Shown in pieces: positions 49,527-63,824 of a stretch of 64,000 nt of DNA. This stretch comes from Erythrophleum ivorense (lineage: Eukaryota; Streptophyta; Magnoliopsida; Fabales; Fabaceae). The translations under genes were made by a program, and so were the position numbers. Each line of letters begins with the position of its first letter. Positions within the stretch are counted from its first letter, which is position 1. Under the pieces are notes generated by a model. The model saw only the letters and a program-made list of their open reading frames with translations. It did no database searches and was not told the DNA's origin. The stretch is from assembly GCA_026724425.1 (NCBI GenBank), contig JAIUCV010000395.1, forward strand, positions 248,001-312,000. Reading direction: 5' to 3'.

Positions 49527-52281
49527 TCAATTTGTTAAAGAAGTTTTAGCTGTGTACCTCTCTGTTTTCGTTTTAATAAAATGTAAATCATCAAGGGGAG
49601 GAGGCCTCCTCCACTTGGTAGCATGTTCGAAGGCATATGCAATCTCTATGAGTTTGGGTTCTGTGTACTTGAGTCCACCAAAGGCAATTCCTAACGGCAT
49701 GTTCTCATCGGTATACCCTACAGGAACAGTGATTGCGGGGTACCCTCCAACTCCCAGAAAAGGAACATATTTCTGTCCTATATACATCAAAGCATTAAGC
49801 TTCTTCTCTTTCATCAACTTCTCAAACCCATTCTTGGAAAGGCTTTCTAAGTTTGATAGGGCTTCTTGAACTGTCTCATTGATGCCATTTGTTTGGTTGG
49901 CTATGACAAACATGTCTTGTGGATATTCCTCAATCCTCTCCTACCAAAAATAAAATAACTATGTTGTAGATGACAATGAAAATTATTCGTAAATATTTAT
50001 TTAAAAATTTAAAAGTTTGAATTAAAACAATCACGGTCTCACATTAAACAACCGTTAAGATTTAAAATAATGTTTAATTAAGTCTTGAGATCATCACCAA
50101 GCAAAGTTGCTAGTCTTTTGAAATAATTTGTACCAACAGGTACGTTTATTAAAAGCTGACCATCGCGAAAGGGAGGATCTAGGAAATGGCTATTTAATGC
50201 CTAAAAAAGTTCAGAACTCACCAAAGTTTGAAGCCCACCCGAAAGCTAACATTTGATAATATATTCAATCAATCTCCTTTTATAACTCATTGGTCAAGAA
50301 TTTCTATGTTACGTTTAAGCATAAAATATAGTGTTGTATTTGTTCATATACTTCTAGTGCAAAGTTCTTTCACGTAAGAAGGCATATTAAAAATAATAAA
50401 AATTATTGACAAAGCTTCATTTAATAAGAGCTTGTTAAGTTGAATTATGAACACTGAATTAGAATTGTAGTATACTTACGAGTTTTTTGTTTTCTTTGTT
50501 GAATAATATGAGATCTGCCATGGATCTTGAAGGAGAGAACTCAAGCTTTGCTAGATAAGAGTTCATGTCTCGCTTGATCTCAACTAACAAAGCTATCATT
50601 TCGTTCTCGTAAATTTCATCATTGTGCTCAATCACCACATCATCCACCAGTATTGAACCTTTGTGCCTGCAAGAAGGGTACATGTCTATATCTCATATTT
50701 AGGATCTCTAAAGCAAACTAGGCTTCAAACATCATTAAGAATTTTACATATGTATGCATGAAATTTCCATTATATGTGGCCATGAAAACTTTCCCTTTCT
50801 ACTCCATCTCTTTACTTTCCAATTGTTAATTTATCAAATCATTTTTTTCACTTTAACTAACAACCTCGAGTTACTGTTTTACACAGGATATTACATAAGG
50901 TTGTCAGTCACCCTTTCAATTTTTTTTAATTATATATGCACAATAAGAAAACAATTTTAAAGCTCAATGCAATAACATTATTATTTGGTATAAACATCGT
51001 GCAAGAAACTACTAATGAGAAAATTCAACTAAAGAATCTGGTAAGTATTTCTAAAAAATTGCAATTTAAAATTGTTTGATATTCAAAAGATATGATCAGG
51101 CAAAATAGAAATAGAGTTTTAGCATATTTAAGAATTTTGAATAGTCAAAATTTGAAAAAATTGGATATAGCGTTGATGTTTTTATTATTGTTTTGAACGA
51201 ATTACATACGAAACTGAACACAAATTTTAAAATTAAACTACTTACATGGAATTTTAGTATTATAAAGAAGTATTGAAGCATCTAAAAATAAGAGATGAGG
51301 ATACAGTTAGTCGATAAACTTGGTCTTTAAAAGGTATTTAGACCTCATATAATAAATTAAGAAAGGGACAAATGAGGGAACAAAAGTAATTGGTCCTTCA
51401 TTTTTTATGCCATATCTCCTCTTCCCCAACGATATGGTTCACACATAGTGGGGATAAGATAAAAGTAGTGGCTTACGCAAGAATAATGCTTGATTATTGT
51501 CAACCCCAAAAGTAAAGAATAATCCTTAATTATAATGTTAGAAACACATCTCATAAATTTCGAGAAATTCTTAAACATTTAGCTAGCATGTTAGTATAAG
51601 AAGTCAATAAAGAAATTCACATCATTTTTGAAATATTTTTTAATGAGTTTTCATTAATTTTTGTGTGTGTATATATATATATATATTTAAAATAACATTT
51701 TTTATATTTTTATTATGGTACTCGTTTACTATAAAATATGGTAAGTCAGTCACAGACTTCACAAGAAAAAAAAATGTCACCTCAATCTTTGGAAGACTTG
51801 TTGATATGTCCTATTCTCAATGGATCTTTCAGAAAAGTTGAAGTAATTTGGGAATCTCAATATTCCCAATCTCTTTCCCCTTAGTCCATCTGAAGTAAGA
51901 TACTGAGCATAGCCACCCCTTGGAATGTGCTTTGAAGCTTCAATTGTGCCTTCATCATTCTCATCTCTTCCCACAATTACATCAAGAACATGAACTGCAT
52001 CTGCCACACTCCTACCTATAGTTCTGTTTCAATCCAAAGAGAAATTAAGTTAATTTTTTTTTAGTTCTTAACATGATAATCTAATTATTTTTTTCTTTTT
52101 TTTGCATAAGAATATCTTATAGGTTTGAAAAATCAATGCGAAAACAAAAAAATATCAATAATAAAATTATTTGATAAGTATAAATATAAATTTTAATAAA
52201 AATAAAATAAAATAATTAATTAGTTTTTTTATATAGACGTAAATAATTAATTGAAATTCATTTATCAGTCCATATCTATCA

Positions 52282-52313
<32 letters not shown>

Positions 52314-54007
52314 CTTAAGAGCAAAGAATTTATCAAACAAAGTATTAACTAGTATATTATATAAAATTAAACTTAAATATAATTTTTTATGTTTTTACTA
52401 TCATATTTTTTTAATTAAAATATAATAAATATATAATTTGTTAATAATATCATAATAAATGTATAGTTTAATTAAAAAATTATATAATTTTTTATAAGAA
52501 TTATATAGTTGTCATGATGAACTAGGTATAAATTTTTGCCTATTACATATGATTACACAAAAAATTTTATTTAAAATTATTGTGGTATATATTACATATA
52601 TGTTTTATCGAAAGTCAATTGAATATATTCTTGATTTCCTATCTCTGCTATAATTGAGAAAAAGAAAAGCAGATGCCTTTCAGATTCTCTTATGGATTTG
52701 GATCTACTATAGTGGTTTCTGCGGTGGAAGATCTACACCGTTTAGACCACATCTATTTATTTTTTTTAAGATTTTAAAAATAATTTTTTTTTATAAAATA
52801 TAGAATGTAAAGTAAAAGCAACTTCTTAATTTTGAATTTTGAAAAAAAATGTTTTAACTTTAAAAAAAAATTGAACTGATTAGATTTTAATTTGAATGAT
52901 TGAGATTTTATGTGCGACAAAATTAAAAAAAAAATAGTAGAGAGGATCCATTTCCTTATCTTATATAGCATTTTTTTCCTCTGGCCAAATTATAGAGTTT
53001 TTCACAAGCGCATATCATTACCTACCCAACAGAGTCTCGTCTCATGGAAATTGGTAAAACTCCGTCTCTACTGGTGAGATTCACAGTTGGCTTGATCCCC
53101 ACCACTGAGTTATAAGTTGAAGGACAAATAATGGATCCATCAGTTTCAGTACCAATTGCTACTGTTGCAAAATTTGCTGCCATTGATATTGCTGATCCAC
53201 TGCTCGACCCACAAACTTCTTTGCTCAAATTGTAAGGATTCTGCACGCATTTTATTCAACTTATATATAATGTAATAAAAAATTACTAAAAAGTTCAATA
53301 AAAAAATCTGAGAAGAGATTAATTAATAATATTTTTCATTAAAACAGTTAATCATAATAGTTATAAAGAAATTTTGACTTATATTACACTTTCGCTTAAT
53401 GTTAACTGTCCATAAATTCTTATGCATATGAGTTCAATCCCTACTATACCTCTTTCTCTATTTCTTACTCCCTATGTTGACTTACCTTTCCTTGGCCACT
53501 TCTAGCCGACCAACCTCCGGGCATACTCGACGACCGGAAGCCGGCCCATTCCTTCAAGCTAGCTTTTCCAAGGATAACGGCTCCGGCGTCCCGAGCCACG
53601 ACGGAGCCGACCAAGGCGTAGGAGCCAGCCGTGGTGTTCATGCGGTGCTTGGTCGCTATATTATCCTTTATCAGCACCGGAACTCCGCTCAATCTGGTCC
53701 CTCTCTTCCCAGCCGACCGCTCTTTGTGGGCTCGCCGAGCCTGAGCCTCAGCATCCGGGTTCACCTCCGTGACTCCACCAAGCACCGGGTTGTACCTTCG
53801 AATTCGGTCTCTGCAGAAATTAACGAGCTGCGAGGAGGAGACATGGCCACGAGCGAGAGCGCGTTGTATGTCGTCGATGGTGGCTTCTCTGAACTCGAAT
53901 GCGTGAGAGTGTATAGATGATGACGGTATAGTCACAAGAATCAGTAGTAATGGGAAGAAATGGCTTAATACTGATGATGGTAATGATCTGAGGTTTTTCT
54001 TTGCCAT
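49527..54007 (-). CDS. Amidase-signature enzyme (At4g34880-like), open copy
   Basis: Five exons on the minus strand: 54007-53486, 53240-53026, 52023-51781, 50666-50480, 49940-49527, all GT-AG and in frame, giving 1581 nt and 526 residues. Intron phases (0, 2, 2, 0) equal those of the neighbour at 39418-43572, so the two are tandem duplicates. An N-terminal hydrophobic stretch (residues 17-31) suggests a signal peptide. The catalytic triad is visible: Lys in IKDN (K114), CGSSSGS and TDGSI in exon 2. The C-terminal GYPAITVPVGY and GGLKYTEPKLIEIAYAFE segments are intact. Oddity: nine residues present in the neighbour between KDA and GAVILG (its FVVKKLREA) are missing here. Exon 1 is notably GC-richer than the rest. 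The substrate is unknown; distinct from the auxin-related AMI1 type. Confidence 0.88.
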
Positions 54008-54061
54008 TCGGCTAAGCTGGGTGGCATCTTCAAGCGTCTAAATAGGCCAATGAACGTCGCG

Positions 54062-54070
54062 CATATAAAT
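54062..54070 (-). promoter_or_regulatory. Candidate TATA box of the distal amidase gene
   Basis: Minus-strand atttatatg lies about 55 bp upstream of the ATG at 54007, leaving room for a short leader. Confidence 0.45.
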
Positions 54071-54176
54071 ATTGAGTTTTATTTTTTGACTAATATGATC
54101 ATATTGGGATCAGATCCTTGAACAAGTCTCTCTAAAGTAAAAAACAAACGTAGCAATATTTTATAAATTTAAAAAG

Positions 54177-54177
<1 letters not shown>

Positions 54178-54209
<32 letters not shown>

Positions 54210-54210
54210 T
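54178..54210. repeat. (TA)n(TG)n compound microsatellite
   Basis: A TA run passes directly into a TG run. Confidence 0.9.
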
Positions 54211-57200
54211 AAAAAAAATAAAAAAATATGTAAAGCACTTCACTTTAGAAGCTAGATTACTTTAGAGGATCCATTTCTGATTGTACCAGTATATAAAAAT
54301 TTTATGTATGTTTTTAAATATTTTAAAACTTGGTCATAATTTTGATTTTGATTTTTACAATTAAGAGTATTATTGAGTTTTGTCCAGACTGAGTCTTCTA
54401 TAGTAAAAACTCTTTACATTAATTTGGATATTGTGCACTAAAGAGAAGGTAAGTATTAAGAGAAGAAGTAAGTTTTATACATATTTTTGCTCATTTATGT
54501 TACTTTTTTGTTTTTTAACTACACAAATACTTGACTAGAAAAGATCTGTTTTCCTCATTACATCATAGCATGATGCATATGGACTTTTATTAATAAGAGA
54601 TAACAATTTAAATTTTTAAGTTGTATAAAACTATTGGATATTCATATATTTTGTGTCAAAAGTCCTTAAAATTTTTTTGACACTTCAAAAATTAGATTGG
54701 TCACTCACAAACCTCTAGAGTTTTTTAATTCTAAAACTCTTATAAAGTTCGAAAAGAGTAAAAAGAAAATTGATAAAAAAGAAGAAGAAGTAAGTCCTAT
54801 ATAAAATTTTACTCTTTCTATTACTTTCGTTTTAAATTTTACAAAAATTTTATAGTAAAAAATTTTAGAAGATTTTTACACCAAACTAAAGATCATTTAA
54901 ATCTTTTTCTTAATGTGTTTCACCCAAAAAAACAAAAATCTATTTCTTAACGTGAAGGATATACTTTATCACAAAGATAAATTAATTAATAAGAATAGAT
55001 GTCATCATCCTTTTTTTTTATTGGAGTAATTTTGCTGCTATATTTTAAAATTTAACATTGGTATATATTTATATAATGATCGTTACATGTAACGCTAGCG
55101 TACGTTGTTATAAATTTTATAATAGTATGAGACTTGTAATTACATATATAGCGCAGCTCTTTTTTTTTATAATCACCCTGACCACCACGAAGATAATTTA
55201 AGAAAAAAGTTATACGTAGTTAGTTATATCTTTATTATTATAATTTTTAATTAAAACATAAAAATATATAATTTTTCAATAATATTATGACAGATGTATA
55301 GTTTTTCTAAAAAATTATATATATAGTTATATTTATTTTTTTATTATTGAAGAATTATACATTTTTTATATTTTAATTGAAGAATCAAATAACAAAAATA
55401 TAAGGAATTATTTATAATCTAATCCTTAAATTAAGTTATTCTATTGGTCAATATAATTTTACTTAATTTTTAATTTAATCCCTGTAATTTAAATTTTATA
55501 ATTAAATCTTTATATTTTTTAAAAATTTTATTTTAGTTCCTATTGGTAAACTTTCATCAATGTATTATTAGATTTTATTAATATAATAGACTATGTGTTA
55601 TCTTAGCATCCTAAGCATGTACAATTTATACAAAAAATAAGTTTTCACTAGTGATATTTTCTCAACTTGTTCAAATGATTTTAACTAAATTTGTTCTTAA
55701 TTCAAGTTATGTATATATTTCTTATCCTGTTTTGAATTTTTTTACAGGTATTGTAAAGAGATTGACCCATTGATTGCAGGTTTTTTTTTTCTTTGTTTAT
55801 AATGATAATATTCCTAATTAAGATACATTTTATGAGCTGGTAAAAACTTCATAATTCTAAAATTCATGCAGGGCTTAACTTCAGAAGTACCAAGCTATTA
55901 AATCAAACATTGTTGGCCAAATATATTTGATGTGTAATTAACAAGTACCAAGCTATTCAATCAAATTATGATCATTATACCAACTTGGTTGTTATAACTC
56001 ATTATGTGATCCGGCTAATTCAAAATAAAGTTATTTTTGAAGGTAATTACCTGAATCCTTTGAGATGTGTAAGATTGATTCGGCAGTTACAAGGTCAACT
56101 TGATCTTATAGTTGGATGGAGTAAAAGCATATAATCACTCGAAATTTTATTTCAAAACCCTGAGAGTGGCATTTAGATCATGACGGTTGGTCGGTTATTT
56201 TCTACGCAAAAAAGATAGCAAAAGGTGAACTAAAGAGGAAAGGAATAATAATTACTTGGTTTCAAAGGCAAGAATTTAGGAAAAATGGGTTTGGAGTTGT
56301 ACAGGTTGGAATAATATTCAAAGACTGCTAATGGAAATGGCAAGAAAAGCAATTGGCTGTATGGCTAAATAGCAAATTACTTCGAACTCAAAGACTTACA
56401 AAATGAAATAAATTATTGGTTTTGTTGGATAATCAAGGAAGATGTCAAATCTTTGGCGGAAATCAGAAACATTGATAGAGATTTGGATGACCAACTAATC
56501 AAGTTGTATCTATCCAAATGAGTCTTTCACAAGCGGAAGCAACAGAAAATCACTAGTGGATGGGGTGATCTACTTTTATTTTTCATTTTCTTGTATACGA
56601 AAAAAAAGGGAGAATGAATGGCTTTGTGTTTTTGAAAAATTAGAATCAAACAATGAATTTAGTATGCTCCCATTTATCAAAATAATTCAATCATTAATTA
56701 TTAGATTGATTATTTTTTATACAGTAACCAATAATTAAATTGATAATTCATATGGCATTTATTAAAAATTGGCAGAAGTTTTTATATTGTAGTTGATTGT
56801 TAAATATTAGTATCTCGATCTCATAGGTCCATGAATGAGCTTCCCAAGTTGTTGGTGAAGTCCACGAAATGATCCTTCCATAGAGTAGAGACTGTGGTCG
56901 CACTGGGCAAGATGGAGGAGTGGCTCCTGCAAGTTTCCTTATGCCTAAGTCAGTGAAGGCATGATCAAATATAGATAGTTTGGAGCTATTTGAAAGTAAG
57001 GTCTTATAGGGCAAGAAGATAATTGCCTCCGGAAGGATAGCAACAGGTGGTGAGTTATGAGTAACATGTGGTGGGCTCAGCAATGCAATAGCGTGAACGT
57101 TCTCGAGGTATGTGACTCCCTTGAGGTGGTTATCTGATGTGATTAGATTCATCATTTTCTAGTGTTTCTAGAATAGATTAGACTTAGCCCATTGAGTTGC

Positions 57201-57499
57201 TCGATCGACCTAATTCAATATGACAAGCCTGCATATGGATAAAACAGACTTAGCCCCTTGAAAAAAGTTTTCATCTCACGCAATGTCGCATGATATTTTT
57301 TTTTCTTAATAATGTATAATTGTATATATTATATATATAAAATGACCTCAATATCCTTTGCATTTATTATATATTTCTGATAAAATGACCTAATGCTGGT
57401 TTTTCTTTTTTTTGGGGTCTATTAGTGCAAAAATTAGAGTCTTTTAGTTTAAAAACGGATGTGGAAATGAATAAATTCAAATAATAAACCTCTGTGTGC

Positions 57500-57534
<35 letters not shown>

Positions 57535-59950
57535 CAATTGATGCTCATGTCAATTAATATTAGCCTTACATTATTGAATAATTTTGTTATATGATAAATT
57601 TTATATAAAATCAACCATTAGATTAAAAGTCTTATCATAAATATTAATCCAAAATTGTTCTACGCCTCATCAATGTATCAAAAAATTAATGTATAATATA
57701 TATTACAAACATAAAAAACTTTTAAATATTTGATTATATACTTATACAGTTTTTTATAAAATTTGACATAGAAGAGATTACTTCTAATCCAATAATTGGA
57801 TTATAGTAAAAAATAATTCCTATAATTAAATATTGAAGGGTGTAAGTGTATAAATTCTTACACTGATATCAATTGATTCTTTATACACACACATATATAA
57901 GGAATTATAGATTTAAATGTAAAATTTACTAATTCCAGAAAAATATAATTGTTCAGCTATTTAGAACTGAAGGTAAAATTTTATTTGTTGATTCACAATA
58001 TACAGGAACCATTCTCAAAACATAATTGGGCAAAATGCTTACTGTGTAAACTTACTTATAGGCTTGCACTATATAAGCTTCCATTTCTTATGGAGCCAAA
58101 AGTATTGAATCTGGACTCGAGCTAAAACTTAAATCACAAAGTCTCACTGGGTTTGGGCCTGATCGTACCTCAGCTCAGCCCATAAGATTGGGCCTCTTTT
58201 CATAAGGTTGGTTTTGGAAATGTGGAATGGGATGGTTCCAATATATTCTTCAGAAGATGTAACAAAACTTCTCTGACATGTCCATAACTTGGCGAATGGA
58301 GAGTTAATTAGGATAGATTATATACATCAGGTGAGCAACAGTTTAAATTTTGTTTACTGTTCAGTAGCACTGTGTTGTGGACTTGTGGTTGTGATTATTA
58401 AAAAACTTGAAATTTATTGTTTAATGATAATTAAAAAAAACTGCGCTGAAAATACAGTTACAATAACTAACAAAATCCTAAGATATTACAGTCACAATTA
58501 TTGTTGCAAATTACTATAATCTTGTGATAAAGGTTGAAGTCAATGTTTTTATGTCAAAAACAATAAGATTCTTAATTTGTATTATTTTGGTAGGTACATT
58601 TGGTTGTGTTTATGAATTAAGAATTTTTCAAGAAATTCTTCTCCATGTAGCTGTGGTTAATTCTCTTCTCAAAGAGTTTTAAGGTGGAAGGGATGAGAGT
58701 CCAGGGAATGATATTAGGATGAATGAAAATATAGGAAGTGAATATTATCATAGGCTAAATTACCTTATTAGTCCTCATAGTTTTAAAATTTATAATTAAG
58801 TCCTTATAATTTTAAAAATTTTAATTTAGGCTGTCATTAAACTTTTATTAGTATACTATTAAATTTTACTAATGTAACCAACCATATGCTAATTATTTTG
58901 GCATTATATAGGTATGCATGATTCTAACCAATTCACCTAAGTCTCGTTGCATTATGTGCCATGCACAGGAGATAATTTTATTTCATGATCAATGTTGACC
59001 CTTGTTGGCATAAACATGTTTATTTATAGTGATAAGATGATACATGATTAGCTATAATAACAAAATTTATCAGCATATTAATGAAAGTTTAATAGAGTGA
59101 GCTAAATTAATTAAAAAAAACACTATAAGGAACCAATTAAATTTCATTTTGTCATCTGCAAGGATTATTGGCAAGTAGGTGCAAAAGCTTAGACACACGT
59201 GGAGGAACTGTTTAGAGCTTAGCATTCCATGAAGCTATTAGTAGTTTCTGACCATTTTAATATTATTAATGTCGAAACATTTGTTTTCAAGTATGACTAA
59301 TGATCTAAAAAGCATCAATACAAGTATGCATATCAACTATGACATAATATGCTATATGAGATACAATAATTTTTAAAAGGCACGGGTGTGTGTATTCAAT
59401 AAATTAACTCTTAAAAAGTAAATTGAATCTTCTAAACAAAATAAAAATTATGGCATAAATGCTAAAATAAGCTATAACAGAAAGTAAGAACATCTTAAGA
59501 TTAAATAGTATAAATGAAAGATTGAACTTACAATGAAGAATGAAGAAGCTTGAATAGAAATGAATGAAACTAGAACAAGAAGCAAGAAACTCAAATAAAT
59601 GAGAACGATGCTCTAATAGAACACCCCAAGTTTGAACAAAGTTGTGAAGAATAATAGTGAAGAGAACAAGGAAGAAGATTGAACGCAACATCTCAATCTC
59701 CTTCTCTATGCAAAGACAAAGATGAATGGCAAAGCAAAAGGCAACAAAAGACGTCGAATGAAAACAAGAATGAAATAGCGAAGCACTCATGAATGCAATT
59801 TAAGGATTTCAGAACAAAGAATGAAAAAAAAAATTCCAAAACTACAACATTTCATTTTAGAGCCATTTTGGTGTGTTTTGAAATGCACCCAACAAAAAAA
59901 AGGTTTGGGTATATCCTTGTACCGTACACGTTCGAGACTTGAAAAAATGA
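54211..59950. other. AT-rich spacer upstream of the distal amidase
   Basis: No gene that I can support. Features: degenerate dispersed AT-rich repeats (55200-55630 and 58755-58925, related to 46030-46240); a possible LINE-type fragment on + near 56010-56130 (reads NKVIFEGNYLNPL, no intact domain); an unassigned 135-codon minus frame at 56748-57155; and a (GA)n run at 57502-57533. Confidence 0.4.
57502..57533. repeat. (GA)n microsatellite
   Basis: About sixteen GA units. Confidence 0.95.
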
Positions 59951-60133
59951 TGATAGAAGCAGGAAGATGATTGTTTCTTATACAATATACTTCAAGATAA
60001 GTTGTGTTTTGAGTAAATATATTGAAAACGACTTTTTGGAATTTCTTTTTTTTTAATAGTCTCTCTTTAACCTAATTTACACATTTATATATATATATAT
60101 TTTGGGTTTTCAGTAAATATGAAAACAAAATTA
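59951..60133 (+). repeat. Direct repeat, left copy
   Basis: Starts tgatagaagcaggaagatga and ends gaaaacaaaatta. It matches 63825-64000 with only scattered differences and a TA-run length change. The TG start would suit an LTR, but the full length is unknown because the right copy runs off the window. Confidence 0.8.
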
Positions 60134-63100
60134 CAACGGCTAAAGCAAATATGCTTTCCCCATTCTTATGTTAGACACATAAATGCACAAGGGGTTGATA
60201 TTCTCCAAATTAATTAAAAAAATATGAGTATTAATTTCAGAGAGAAAAAAAATTACAAACTCTTATGAGGTCTAATACTTGATTGACAGAACTTATGTCA
60301 TTAAAAAAATGAGTTCCATTGCATCATTCTTTGTCTAACAATAACTCATAAAAAAAAATTAGAAGATTCAAAAATACGTACTATAATTAAATTTTAAAAT
60401 TTCAATTTTTTATGCTTGACTATTATATAAATGAGCTTCTAAATATTATAAAAATCATAATTAAATTTTCCCAAAAGCCACCTTATTTATTTTAATGAAT
60501 GATATAAGTATTTTCTTAATAACAAATTATTACCTGTATTGAGAAATATAAAAATAATATATGTTGAGTGAGTGATGTGATAATAACAAAAAAAAGGTTT
60601 TTTTTATAATACGAAAAAAAAGGTTATAATATTCATATTCTATCAAAACATTACATAGTTTTCTTGATCATTAGAAAAGATACCTATGATAATCTTGATG
60701 ACAAAACTAATAGAAAATAATAGGATAAGTTCTCCTCCCTTAGAAGATGACTTAAGACCGTTGGGTAATTTCTATGTAAAGAAATTATCTTTACATAATT
60801 CATGTGTAATATTTATTATACTTTTATAATTATTATTTAATATTATTTTATTACTTTTTTAACATGAGATATAAAAGTCATTTTAATTTTCAAAATCACT
60901 TTTTTTTTTTCTAAATCTCTTCATAGTCACTTTATATATATATATATATATATATATTCTGTGTATCATTAATTACAAAGAACTTTATTTAAATATGAAA
61001 ATATATATTGATTCCTCTTATAATTATACCTATCTTGATAAAAGTACATTACTTATGTAATATAGCAAGAACTAAATATGTTTTTGACCCTTATAAAAAG
61101 CTAACATTTCTAAATTTACTAAATTTTAAAATGATTTGATAAAAGATAATTATAATTATAAAAAGTAAAAACAGATTTACAAAATATTTTTTAGGAAATT
61201 CAATAGCTAAAAGTTAATAATTAATCACATTTAGTTTCAACACTAACATGCATGATATTAAAAAATATAAGCACTATTATAAATATAATAAAATTTTATA
61301 ATAAATTAATTTATAGTTTTAAATACACAGTAAGTAATATTAAAATAAAAATTCAAGAAATAAATTTCCAATAAATTATATTATATATAACAAGTCTCAA
61401 TATCATCTTTAAGGGCATTTTAGTCATTTTATTAATTTCAAGAAAATATTTTAATATAATTTCATAATAAAAGAAGAGTCATATAATTAAATCATATCTA
61501 CAAATCATTATTTGCCTATAATATAAATATAAATATATTTCATTTCTTTCTTTTTTCTAAACTCCAAACATGATTTTGCAAGGCATTTTTTTTTAATTTC
61601 AATTTAGGTATATTTCCTTGTATCTTTGTTATTAAGTTTTTCAATTAAAATTTGACAAATATATGGTTCTCTCATATTATCATGATAAGTTTATAATTTA
61701 ATTGAAGAACCATACAATTGTTTACAAAAACTATATATTTGTAATGATATTATTATAAAAGAATACATTTATTATGTTTTAATTAGAGAGTCTGATAATA
61801 AAATGCAAAGAATTGCTTATAAATTTTTTTAATATATATCAAATATTAAGAGAAAAGATAATATTTAAAATAAAAATATAATTAAAGCGAAGTTCATTAA
61901 AAGAAAAAATTTAACGTAGTTTACTCAAAACGATAACAACAATAAAACATAAAAGGATAAGAAGAAGACATCCATGAATGAGAAAATTGACGCTCGTGGT
62001 CCTTTGATCCCGTGGTCCCGTGGTCCCAACTCCCAAGCTTACAAGGAAACTCCAAAATCAAAAAGTAAATAATGAACCAACAAATGAAAATTCGCACATG
62101 AATAATATGGGATTGATTGGATGACAGACTAAAAGCAAACCCACAAGTAGTATTTCACTGAAAAAAAAATTTACAGTTACTTTGTTATTTTTTTATTAAT
62201 TTTTTAATTAAAACGTAATAAATATGATATGTATTATAATCATGTGATAAATGAATACTTTTTTTAGATAAATATATAATTGTTTTAATTAAATTATATA
62301 TTTTATTAAAAATTATATACAAATTATATTTCAATTAAAAAATTCAAAAACTTGTTATATTAGTCTTGTATGCATATTATTCACCTCACTATAGTACTCA
62401 CTACCCCTTCCCATCCCTTTCATATTCATAATTGAACGGGTTTGGACTAAAATAATTTGAATCTCGCCTTCAACAATTCGTCCCGCCTAAATGTTAACTA
62501 TTCTTAAATAAATCTCTGTCAAAAAGTTCTTGGAGATAATTGTTGTACTTTGGCTTTTGTTTGTTTCCTTAAAATTTCAAGCATATCACTATTGTTTTGA
62601 TGGTGAAATAATATATCCTTATTGTTGTTTTATATTAAAAAAATTATCATACATTATTTTATAATGTTTCTCAATAATCAATGCTTGCTATGTCATTTAT
62701 AAATTATACTCAAATGAGTTTATTACACATGCAAAATTTAATATGTATTTAAATAGATGATAAAAAATAGCCTTATGACTATTTAAAAATTCATAATTGA
62801 AAAAGAGAAGGGGGAGGGAGTGGAGGAAGGCCATGGCCCCTTGGTCCCCCTCTTTCCACCTTTGGATCTATTCTAATTGTACATAAACTTGAATTATGAA
62901 TTTTATTTTATAAAAGAATTTGTCAAATCAGCCTAGCTAATCTATAATGACAACTCATTAGTCAAGGGGTCCAACTATTTTTACACATACTTTTTTATCA
63001 TGTAAATGAAAAGATTTGAATTGATTCTATCCAAAATAATTTTTCAAGCTAACATGACAAAGGCAGTGCACGATAAACCCAAGAAGAAAAAAGAAGAAGA

Positions 63101-63824
63101 AGTAACTTTCGCAACTGCGTTAATTATAATTTGACATATCATTTTGTTTGCAACCCGGAAAAAAATTATTGGAAAACTTTATTGATAAATTTGAAGTTAA
63201 AATTTGGGCCAAAAGAAAAGTTGAAATCAATCATAATCTAGTATATCATATTTTATATTAATGTCTTGACTATCTTTAAAATATTGAGCGAAAATTTTTT
63301 TGTTCATTTAACGGCAACTAAAATTTTGTCAAGAATTTTTTTTTTGTAGTTGTTAAATGCGTTAGCAATGTGTTAACAAAGAAATTTTCCATCCCTAAAA
63401 AGAGAGAAAAGATTGGCATTCATACGAGACACAATATTACGAATTTTATTTTATAAAAAAAAGTCAAAATTTAATAATTCTTTTTACGTTATAGTAAATG
63501 TTATTTGTTCACATGAAAAAAAAAATCTAAATCCTTAACATTTCTTTTAAAATATGCTTAATAATAAGCTTATAAAAGAATGATGGAAAAATGACACCGT
63601 GATATAAAGACTTATTTAGTATATGTGATAGGAGAATGAATTTTTTTTAGCTGTTACGTTCATGATATCGTAATATTTTGTATCATAAGATTTTGTAGCT
63701 ATTTTCTCTCCAAAATTTTAAGGATGATAGAACAAAATTATTTATTATAAAATGCACTTAAGGATAAGTTAAAAAATAAGCAATGACAAAAGGTTAACAC
63801 ATGACAAAAAGACTTAAAAGATTA
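60134..63824. other. AT-rich DNA between direct repeats, no gene seen
   Basis: Non-coding in all frames, with no retrotransposon protein motif. It contains two members (61630-61820, 62150-62380) of a degenerate AT-rich family also seen at 52330-52545 and 55200-55400. Confidence 0.45.

Noticed and set aside
53474..53920. 148-codon plus-strand frame over amidase exon 1
   Set aside because: It is antisense to a GC-rich conserved exon; high GC removes stop codons by chance.
59404..59790. 128-codon minus-strand frame with a signal-peptide-like segment
   Set aside because: Phe/Leu/Ser-rich low complexity expected from T-rich DNA; no conserved peptide motif is visible.
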